A stretch of DNA of 64,000 nucleotides from Gordius sp. MW1. Lineage: Eukaryota; Nematomorpha; Gordioida; Gordea; Gordiidae. Under the pieces are notes generated by a model. It was not told where the DNA came from, searched no databases, and was given only the letters and a program-made list of their open reading frames with translations. Positions 13,101-25,100 of this stretch are shown here, one piece after another. The DNA lies in the NCBI GenBank assembly GCA_964036665.1, contig OZ038527.1:26564901-26628900 (forward strand), written 5' to 3'. A program made the translations under genes and the position numbers. Positions within the stretch are counted from its first letter, which is position 1; every line of letters begins with the position of its first letter.

Positions 13101-16100
13101 GCGAAAGCAAAATAAAAATCTTTTACAGGAGCATAAGTCCACAGCCTTAAAAACCCGTATAAGTTTCCCCAGATTGAAAGATTACGAGTTGGACAGGATG
13201 AAAAACCAAAACGAGTCCATAAATTGCGTATGAATTAATAAGTTTACGTTTTGTCGGAAATAAATATTCAATCCTCCCCTCTCTCTCTCTTATATTTACG
13301 CGTAACGATTGGTGTTTTACAAAGGGCTGGGTTCTGTTGAGTCGACCTCAAGGCCTAGTCGAAATTTGAAAGACATACCAGAGTCGACCGTTTCTTAGTT
13401 GAAGGTTGGCCAAACAAAACCCAGCCGTTTTTACGACACTAGAAAATAAAAAATCATGGTTTTTGTAAAACCTTACACATTATTATTTTGTTTACGCATT
13501 TTTCCTTTTATATATATATTAAAGTAAAGGAAGGAAAGTATTGTTTAATTTTATATACTTCGCGTATTGGATATAGAGAGAGGCAACTAAGAGAATTTAT
13601 AGTCGTTTCAGCCGTAATTATAATAAATTTTGAAGAATTTTCATAGTTAGAAAGGGGCAGCCGCCCTTCCCTGCCCCCCCCCCTGGCTACGCCCATGAAT
13701 TACCGAGCCCAATAGAGTTGAACATCGAGGGTATCGACGGCAGAATTAACGTATTCCCCAATAACGTCAACCAAAACAGATCGCAAATCCCTTTTCAGAG
13801 TGCTGCTGGAATCATCGTCGTGGAAATCTTTCAAGTGCCATTTTAAAAGAGCTAGGCCGTGTTGGATCAAAATTTGGTCTGAAGAGGCGAGCATGTATCT
13901 CAACAGAGATTCCAAACAAGGTGGCAAAGAATGACTAGCTGCACTATGCCCGAAAGATAGCTTTTGTAAATCCAACACATCTAAAGGTCAAATAATGTAT
14001 GGCAAAATTTGAGGTTAGTGGTCGATCGAAAAAGGTAAATTAATGATTCAACATGTTTTATATATCATTTGGGTGTTTTTTGGGAACGCACTTATGATAG
14101 CCTAGGGTTGTAAAAACGGATGGGTTTTGTTTGGTCGACCTTCGGTTTAACTTGTCGACTAAGAAAAACAGACCAAAAACTTTTGGTTTCTTTATGTTAA
14201 GTCGACTAAAACTAAAGGCCGACATTACAAAACCCAGCCGTTTTTAACATAACTAGGTATGGTGAAAAACTTGATATGTTTAAGTGTCTAAAGTTATTAT
14301 ACCGTTATAAATGATTTGCCAATGGTTTAGGGAATGGGCTAGGGGGAAAGAACGCGCTCTATGCGACACTTTACATATGATTTCTCTCAATTCTTGCGGA
14401 TTTTCATTCAATTCTCTAAGCTTGGCAACCGTTACATCTAGTCCATACTTATGTAGTATCTCTATCGACCTTTCATGAATAACAAAATTCATTATCAAAT
14501 ATATAGATACTAATGGCATACTTCATATGATCGCGGATGGTTCTTATCATTCGTCGCAACTCGTTAATGTGGGAAGTAGTAGGGAAGTGTTTGTAAGACA
14601 AAGTGCGGGTCGCGAGACTGCTAGAAATTTTGTCCCCTTTAAGCATTTCATCGGATGTGGCACCATGGCTTTCGCGGTCCAAATACTTTTCCAACAATTT
14701 TAGGGAACTTTCAATTTTTTTGGACGTATCTTGACGACAACACAGCGTTAGGGCGATCAATAAATTGCTAGCGAAATCGTAAAAAAGTTGATTTTCAGGC
14801 TCAGTAGTATCCTGAGAAATGGGTTTAATTCCGTTAATAGAGGTAGGGGCAAAAACGCGTTCTTCCAGCAATAGAGCTCCATCCTTCAGTAATTCCTCAG
14901 AAAACTAATATTTCAAATTTAAAAACAATTTAGACCTTTTTAATGTAGCGAGAGATGAACATGATTATCATGGACGTAGCCAAGGAGGGGGGGGGGCCCT
15001 CTAAATCCTAAATTGTTGAAATTTATTAGAATTATGGCTAAAATTTGAAAAATGATCATTTTGCCCCTCCTTAAATCATTATTGGCCCCCTCTAATCCCA
15101 ATGCTGGCTACTCCCATGATGATTATACTTCTATGTGTGAGAAAGACATTAGATTAACTAATTTACTATTAATTGGCTAGCGATAGACTTCGAATTAATA
15201 TGCAATTTATGGGATCGTTTTTGGTTGTCTGTCCTGTCTAACTTGTAATTTTTCAATAATTGCTGTGAAAACTTATGAGTTTATGGCTGTGGACTTATGC
15301 TCCTGTAAAAGACTTTTATTTCGCTTTCACAGATAGACTAGCTAATGACCGCTGGTTAGCTTTAATTTATTTTAGCAATATATCGAAGTTCCTCATTAAA
15401 CTTTATAAATAATCGCTTAATTAGAAAGAGTTGTGATTTTTAGATCAAAAAATTTTTTGTTTTGGTAGCAATTTTTATTCCATAGGCTTAGCAAGTGTAC
15501 TATGTAAATACTAGATTAAGGAGGGCGAAATGATATTTTTTAAACATTTTAAGTCTGATTCTTTCAAAAATTAAAGATTTTTAGATGTAGCGGGTATGGA
15601 TAATAAAATCTGACAATAATATTACCATAATTTTCTCTGATACCCATGCTCTAATCATAGACTAGATAGAACCATTTTTCCGCCATGTGCACAAGTTTTG
15701 GAAAGGCATATAGATTAAAGTAAATTGGGTTATTTTTAGCGTTTTTAAACGTGACAAAAAAATATTGAACTAGATAAACATTAAAAACATCATTTTGAAA
15801 GATATATCATTTACAAAATTCATAAAAATAATAATGCGATTTTAAAGTAATTTAGTGCCATCTGAATTTTATCAAAAATCATTTATCAACATTATTTTTT
15901 ATTTATTAACTAATGAGTAAGTTAAATTATTCACTTTTTGTGTTTTAACTCTGGGATACACTGCAGAAAGGCATGGGAATTCAAAATGGCGGATTTAATG
16001 GTACACATTTTACCATATGAAAAATAGGGCATGAGCCGTCTATTTAGTCTGTGGATATAATATAACGAGAAAAGTCAAGGATATCGCTTTCAAAAATATT

Positions 16101-19100
16101 TCACCATTCGTAGCGAGGCTAAATGACCCGTATTTCCAAGGGATAATAAAAAGGCGTTTAGCAGGGTAGATTTATAGCCGGGTCGGGCTTCGACTTCAGC
16201 TTTCAAGTGTTGATCTCGATCCAATAACTCGAGAATTTTGGTGAAATTTTTGCGAAAATTTAGCTTGACACCACCGTTATTCCCTTCCCCCGACCCCTTG
16301 CCTCCCCCTTCGTCCCCAATCTTGGCTGCCATATTCAAAATGGCGTCGTGTGATAGGCGAGAGATCGCTGGCAAATTCAACCAATCACTGGTTTGCGTGA
16401 TCGATGCATGGGCTAGCGAATCGCATTCTATTTGACAATCGTATACCAGAGTTTCCAATATACGAAATTTTACCAAGAATGGATTCAAACCCTGTAATGG
16501 TAAAATATTAAAAGATATTAATTTTTAAAAACAAACGTTTAATATATACTGATCATGCACATGGGCGTAGCCAGCTGTGAGATTAGAGGGGGGCAATAAT
16601 GATTTATAAAGGGGCGAAATTATGATTTTCTAAAATTCTAGCCATAATTTTTATATATTTTAAAAAAAATTTGGATTTAAAGGGGGGCAGCCGCCCTTCC
16701 CTGCCCCCCTCTTGGTCACGCCCATGATCATACAGGTTTCAAAGCAATAATTAATCTGTTTGAAATAGAATGGAAAACTATAATAAAACTATTGTTTTAC
16801 ATTATAATTTAATACATAATCAAGTATTTATGCAAGACCACCTGGTGCGCCCATGCAAAAATAAACTTCAAAAATTAGAGTATGATTTACAAAAATTATG
16901 ACACTTTCAGGCCGGGCAACTGTCTTAAGTTTTACTTTTCGGACGGGCCCGGGCGGGCACGCTGATAAGATTCGGGCAATTCGGGCATGCCAAAAATTTT
17001 ATCAAATTGATTTTCCTCGAAAAAAGAAAAATTCGCTTATAAACAATTTTGGGCCATAATAAATTTGACTAGATTTTTTTCTATCGCTTAAATCCTTATC
17101 GTACGTTTATATAATGTCCTAAATCCTAATTTTACCTTCTTCAGAATTAAATTTTGTTTTATTTCGAATAAATTAGTTTAATTGGTTTATCTCAAGATCA
17201 AAAATTTTTAATTTTCATATTATATTATAAAAGAATAAAATGACGTATCAAAAAACATATATTAAAATAAATATATTTATTTATATATTAAGATAAATAG
17301 ATTTATAATGTAAAATTTCTTTTAACTGATAAATGACAAAATTTATTATTTTAACTAATGGCGTAAATGACGGGGGGGGGAACGGGAAATTCCCTCCCCA
17401 CAGATTTTTTATAAAAAAATTATTTTAGATCTAAAGTTTATATTTTATAGTTGTGCAACGTAACTGACCAAGTTAATTATTTATAATGACTTTCTTTATG
17501 TTTTATACCAGATTTTATAATTTTAATGTTGAAATAAAAATGTTATAAAATATGCCATTATTTAATGCTTATTTTGTAATAGTGGTTAAAAAATTTTGGG
17601 ATTGGATAATTTCTAGTCTAACGGGCAAATTTTATTAATAAGGCCGGGCAGCTCTAATGGTTTGGGCATGGCTGAGCGGACACTTATAAGGGTTCAGGCG
17701 GGGAATTTAGTTAAAAATTAACACCGGGCCGGGTTTGGGCAGAAAAATTTTAACAAATCCGACCTCTGTTTGCGACCTCACAAATTCGGGACTAACGGGC
17801 AAATTTAATATTTCGGGCCGGGCAATTCGGGCAGCTTTAACGATTCGGGCGGGCCCGGGCGGACACTTAGATGGGTTCGGGCGGGCTCGGGCGGGCAGAT
17901 TAATTATAAAATCGGGCCGGGCCGGGTTCGAGCAGAAAAATTCTAACAAATCTGACCTCTGGTTGTAATAACGGCTGGGTTTAGTTTGGTCGACCTTCGG
18001 TTTTAGTCGACTAAACATGAACAGACTAAAGGTTTTTTGGTCGGTATTTCTTAGTCGACGACCTGTAGGCTTAGTCGAAATTTGAAAAAACAAACCAGAA
18101 GTGACCGGCCTTAGTAGAACCAAAGGTGGATTAAACTAAACCCAGCCCTTTTTACATCACTATTATACACCTTCGATACTAGGATATTAAATTTCAATAG
18201 CTTTGCAGTATTACCTTCAAGCAATTATCCATCCCATACTCCAAAACTTGTGTGGAGTAGTCTACGAGCCGAGTTCTTTCTTCTATCGCCAGTGCCCTGG
18301 CCCTGAGATAGCTTTCCAGCGTTTGGGCACTAATAGGATATCCGCTACACGAAAACATTCATTTATTTATTATTAAAAGCCGGGGGGGGGGGGGCAAGTA
18401 GGGTGGGGGGCAGGGAGCCCTCTGAATAAAGAAATTGATTAAAATATTGAAATTATAGCTCTAAATCATTATTTCCCCCTTCTAATTCCAATGCTAACTA
18501 GGCCCATGTGAGCTACCGAAAACTTCAACGGAAACAAAGGCTTATTATATAACATTAATTTTACAATATTTTTTTTATAAATTTATATGGGTTTAAATTT
18601 AAAAAAATCGAGATTAAAATAGCTTATTTCTTGCCTGAATCGTTTAAGTTCCTCATTAGGACCTTCGTACAAAACAGATGGATCATCCAGGTCTCGCAAT
18701 TCAACCCCCTTAACATCGCCTTCAATGTCGATCTCTTTTATCGTGGGATTTACAATAATGTTTCCATCCGTGTCACTACGCAATAAATAAATAAATAAAT
18801 AAATAATTAAAATAAATAAATAAATAAAAATTTGTAGGAAAATATTTAGCTAGTTTCGCAATTTTATCCGTTATAAAGCAACAACATAGACAAGTTGCTA
18901 AAATTCATAAATAATGGTAATAATTAGTTGGGCACAAAGACAATGATGGAATTTGAACTCGGGCGAGGTCAAAAAGGGTAAAGCCAATCAGCGGTCATTC
19001 ACTAGTCTATTTGCGAAAGCAAAATAAAGTCCACAACCATCAAAACCCCGTATAAGTTTCGACAGCAATTATTAAAAAATTACAAGTTGGACAGGACAGG

Positions 19101-22100
19101 ACGGACGAACAACCAAAAACGAGCCCATAAATGCCTAACAATTAATAATTAATTAATAAATAAATTACAAGTGACATTGGGGTAGTAGTGGTAAATATAG
19201 CCCGGGTTCTAGGCTTTCGGGTAGATTGTACAGCAAGGGTAACCAATGTTGAAGCATGGGCGGACCTATGGCTTGGGCTAAAACTGCCAGGGCTTTGGGT
19301 TCTCCCGCTCGGCTATAGTGTAGGGCCAGTTGGAAAGCATTGAGCCTCAAGAACTTGCAGAAAAATGCGGGCTCATACGTTATTTTGTGAGATCTACACA
19401 CTTCCAAGATCCGCTAAACACATAAAATGCGAGGAAAAATACGGTTATATTTTCTTTGAAATAGCGCTGTTGATTTTAGCATTAAAATTTATTTCAGTAA
19501 CAGAGTCCGCCATTTTGAATGGGGTTTTTCAACATACGCAATTGTACAATTAAAAATTGCAAAGGTTACTGCAGGAAGGCTATAATTTGAACATCAAAAG
19601 ATTATTGTACTATTAATGTTGTGAAAACCGGCTGCGTTTTGTTTTGGTTTTAGTCGACTACACATAAACAGACCAAAGAGTTGACCAAAAAACTTTTGGT
19701 CTACAACACTATGTATTATATAAGCGTAAGTTCAGCATTCAGTTATTGAACGAAATGAAGAGTGTTCCGCGGGATAACAAGTACATCAAACATGGCGGTC
19801 TCCATCCTTACTTAATATTTATCTAAAGTTTATCCTATAATTAGTCTAATTACAAATTTTTTCCTTATAACTTGGGCTGTAATATTTTAGATATATGTGG
19901 AGTTGTTATTGCTCGCGTGAGCAATGCTCACTATGTGCTTTGCTCAAGCACGCACTCTCACCTATTTAGTATGTTCGTAAGCAAAATGAGTGCTCTCTGG
20001 CACTAAGCAGAACAGTTGCATATAAAAACGCTCGAGCGGCGAGTCGAGAGCAGATTGCCCGAGCAGTAAACTAGAGCAGATAGCAGATTTATTGGAAGCA
20101 ATGGCTATTTCAAAAACTCTAGATATTTGTCTAGTTATGAGGTAGTAATAGTAACACGTTAAATAAATGGCTAGAGGATGCTATAAAACCGTAGTAGTTG
20201 AGGAAATATATTATTTAAGGTGAGATTAATTAGTTTTTAGAAATGATCAAATTACTTTGTAGCAGTCAAGTCTGGAGAGGTATCGTTCAAAAATATCACT
20301 AAAACCTCGTATTTTCCTATCCTTGAGTTGGCTGGAATGGCTATATTCATTTGAAAAAATAAAATTTAATTTTAATTAAATAATAATAATAAATAATAAT
20401 AATTATAATTAAGGTATTTACCCAATTTTATTGGTTTCAGCTTGACCATATAGTAAAAGGCCTTCGGCGTCTGACAACGTTGGGGGTGCACATTCCAGAA
20501 TTTGTGTAATGACCCAGTGGCGATCGTTTATTTTATCCTAAAGGGGTCAAAACGCAAATATTGTTAAGACCAAATGTGCTACTACATTATACAAATTAGT
20601 TTCCAATTTCCATAAACTATAAATAATTTGTCAAAATAAGGCAGAAAAAATAAAATTATTAATTTTATAAAATGGTCGACACATTTGAATGACGGGAAAA
20701 TGCGTTTAAAACTGTAGAATATGTAAAGAGAAAATATATCCCACGTATAAATATGGATTTAAAACTAAACTGCCTTCAAATAAATAGACTTTGAAAAATG
20801 TGATAAAAATAAAATAAACCAAATAAAGGCGAATATTGTTGATGTTTTTATCGCTGTTCTGCCATTGAACTTGATATACACGATCAGTGTTTAGGTTGTA
20901 TTTCTCAGCTAAAGCCAATGCTTCCACAAATTCTCCATCTCCTATCTAAATTCATAAAATATTTTAAATATTTCCACTTTTAATAAATTTTTACTTTTAT
21001 TAAAGAGTAATTTCAATAGGGGGTTGTAAAAAACCTTTATAAAAAGTTTTACAGTTTTATTATTGAAACAAAGCAAATATATTCGATAGTAATAAATACA
21101 TGGGCGTAGCAGAAGGGGGGGGGGCAGGGAGGGGCGGCTGCCCCCCTCTAAATGCAAAAATTTGTTAATATTTATTAAAGTTATGGCTACATTTTCAACA
21201 AATGTTCATCCCAAATCATTATAGCCCCCCCCCTCTTATTCCAATGCTGGCTAGTGGCTACGCTCATGAATAAATAATCATTATCTATACAAAAAAAATG
21301 TATGTTTCATTAATAATTTAGGCTAAAAGGTTCAAAAAAATTGATAATTTAGCAAATCATGCTATATTTCAAGCTTTTATTACCTAGAATAGTGTTGTAA
21401 ATACGGTATCGATTAAGCTTAGAGGTCGACTGAGCATAAATAGACCAAAACTACTTTCTGTTTATGTTTAGTCGATTAAAACCATGTCGACCAAACAAAA
21501 CCCAGCCGTTTTTACAACACTAACCTCGAAGCAATAAGGCAAGAAAATTGAAATTCGACCTTTTTATCATAGAGCTGCTCCGGGGTGGTAGCTTCAACTA
21601 GGAACAACGTATGTGTGGTACATTGACTTTTTCTAAATTTATCAAATATATGTGTATTTATTAAAAAAAAACAAAAAAAATATTTTGGATGCATATGAAT
21701 TTTAAACTACTAATGCGTTCAAAATAAAATTTTTAACATAAAAAATGAGTTAAGCTTAGTTACACACATTCCTATACCACTTACAAAAAGCCTGTATTGA
21801 CTAAAAAAAATTACAATATTTTTCTTAACTTTTTTTATTTATTTCCATCATCTTCACAAAATATGTTTATTTAAAAATAATAAATGAGTGATTAATTAAA
21901 GAAAAAAATCAAATATATTCAAAAAATGTGATTTTTGTGGTTTTTTAGATTAAATTTTTTTAAAATATACGTAATTGTTTACTTTTGCATTTCATTTTGA
22001 GACCACGAGCTCGAATTTCCAACCCAACCCGTGGGCAAAAATTTTAAAAGTTGCCAATTTATATTGAAAGTCAATACTAACCACTGCCCCAATTTGAGGT

Positions 22101-25100
22101 CTAAACTTCGCATAAGCGACCCAGAGGCCGGGTTTACTCGTTGAATTTCGCTTTGATTCACCTTTTTCCATTCAACTTCACACTGTTCGATTTCAATTAA
22201 TGCATGAAACATAAAAATTAATGCAATAATAAAATTTAAATTTTATCCCTCGTTAAGAATACTTTTAAGAGATTTGTTTGCAGGAGCATTAGAGGGAGTT
22301 AAAAACAAATTATAATTATTATAATAATGTTTCGTCCTATTCAAGGACATCATTGGATTAAAACAAAATTGAATTGATAAATAAAATAAAAAAGCAATAA
22401 TAAAAGTGTTTGAAAACAAAACATAATGTGTATAAAGCTAATCAGTTGGGCACAACAACAAATAATGAAATTTGGGCTCAGGTGATCGAAAAAATTTAAT
22501 CCAACCAGCGGTCATTAGCTAGTCTATTTGCGAAAGCGAAATAAAAGCCTTTTACACAAGCATAATTCCACAGCCATTAAAAACCAGTATAAGTTTCCAG
22601 GGCTTGAAACATTAAGAAGTTGGACAGGACAGCGAGCGCATAAATTTCATAGCAATTAATAGACATAATTAAAATACCCCTAGCACGGCCATCATGCCAT
22701 AGCTCAATCGAGCTAGAGAAATGCCAGGACATGGTAGTACGGCTATCGTATTGTTATGCTCATTTCCATTATGATCACCGAGCTTTTCCATTTTTAAATC
22801 ACCATTCCCATATGAAATAACCAATTTCTCTTGGTCCCACCAACATACATCTTCGAATGGGCCATCTTGCCACTATAATATAAAGATCACAATCGTTAAA
22901 TACAACATGATTTCCATACAGGGATCAATGCTACCCGTTTAGTTTTAGCGCGTTGATATAGTTTTTTAGTCGCGAATGTAATTTTTTTATAATCTATTTA
23001 ATTATAAATAAATATGCCTTTTCCCCATACAATACACCAAATTGAATAAGCTTATAAAGTTGTAACACACAAAATGTATAGGGCTTTTAAGAAATTATCA
23101 ATTTAACTTTTTTTGCAGAATTCTATAATTTTACCATATTTAGTGCCTTAAATGACCTGTTAGAAAAACTTGAATGCCCTAATTTAGCTATAGAAGAAAG
23201 CATTATCATGCGAATATACTTTTGGTCGATGCTATTAATACCTCTGAGTGATATTTTAAACAACCTTCTTCCTAATGAAATTCTGTCATTCATTTTATAT
23301 ATGAAAAAGTTTTTTTTTCAATTAAAATGCATTCATTAGGGAAAAATGATCCATAAAATATACGATAAACGAGCACAGAATAATATAAATAAAAAAGAAT
23401 TCATCAGATTGGTCATCAGAGTCATGGGCGTATAGCCAGCATTGGATTAGGGGGGGGGGCAATAATGATCTAAGGAGGGGCAAATGATCATTTTTCAAAT
23501 TTTAGTTATAATTTAAATAAATTTTAACAAATTTTTGGATTTAAAGGGGGGGAGGCAGGCCCATGTGTCAAAGAATTATATATATTTTTCTATTAAAACG
23601 CCCATTTGACATAAAATAAAGCTGAGTGAATATTTGGCTTTAGGGGATATTTTTTTATCGATTTAAAAAATGCCAATTCTTTCTCGCCTAAAAGAATGCA
23701 ACTAATGGAATAAAAATTTTAGATTGAGCAATAACACTGAATTTAAGCGTTATACGATCTTCCGCACAAAAAAGTGGACAAAATTATATGCAAGACATTA
23801 CAATAAAATCAGGGGTTTAGTCAGGGGGGCAGGGAGGGGCGACTGCCCCTGCCCCCCTCTAAATCCAAAATTTGTTAAAATTTATTAAAATTATGGCCTA
23901 AATTTCGAAAATTTTTCATTTTGCCCCTCCCTAAATCATTATTGCCCCCCCCCCTATTCCAATGCTGGCTACGCCCATGAATAAAATATTAAAAAATTAA
24001 TGGTTGGGAAAGAGGAACAACCAAAAACGAGCCCATATATTGTGGAGCAATTAATAATTTTAAGCTTTACACAGGAAGCATGGGCGTAGCCAGCATTGAG
24101 ATTAGAGGGGGGCAATAATGATTTAAATGAACATTTTTTGAAATTAAGCCATAATTTCAATAAATTTAAACAAATTTTTGGATTTATAGGGGGCGGCCGC
24201 CCCTCCCTCTTCCCCCCCCCCCTTGGCTACGCCTATTACTTCTGACAAGATATTTAACTTCCAAACTCTGGAAATTGCAAACTGATTGTTAGAGTCCTTA
24301 GAAATTTTAAGAAATAACGAAATATTTACTTATCGCTACAATTAGGTTTGCTGACAAATTATCTAAATTCCAAAACTTTTATTATTGTTTCTTGACAAAA
24401 ATTTCAAAAGCAATTTTAAATATGTAAAAGCATCCAATATTTCAATGGACGAACAACCCCTGGTGGGATATTATGATTGATTATAAAAGAAAATCAAAAG
24501 ACTTTTATATAGGAAATATGGGTAGCAGCAATTAGGTTAGGGTACATTATGACTTTTAATATTTATAAGCTTCCCTCCTATCTATTATTATAAAAGTTAA
24601 AACACTTGGTTTTATTCATATGCATTAGAAACCAAAAACAAAACTAACCCCTCGATTATTCCAATTTTTAGAGTCTCCGCCAGATGGCGCTATACACTTT
24701 TGAATTTTTAAGGATGGTATTGTCCTAATGCATAATTTATCCCATTCTAAGCTAGCCATGTGATTGCATTCCTCGAGGGATAGTGTCATAAGTAGAATAG
24801 GTCCGCCATCTTGTCCCTTACCGTCCCCGTACCACCGCCAAATCAGCTGTTCCATAGGATTACCAATCGACGCTTTTCTCGGCGTCGGCTAAAATTTATT
24901 TAATTTCGTTTTTTACAAATAATGCATCCCATTTACGTTGTGAATTATTAAAAAGTAACTTTAATACAAGACAACTTATAATTAGTAAAAACGCAACTTT
25001 TAATCCAAATGATTATGAAAATATTTTTAAAAAAAATTTAATTGACTTTATGTTATCTATTATCTTAAAAAATCAATCAATAATCGAAATTAATAACAAG

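Noticed and set aside
12939-13142. 67-codon minus-strand frame near the NBAS exons
   Set aside because: Falls inside a dispersed repeat found in four other places, and NBAS frame and phase join without it.
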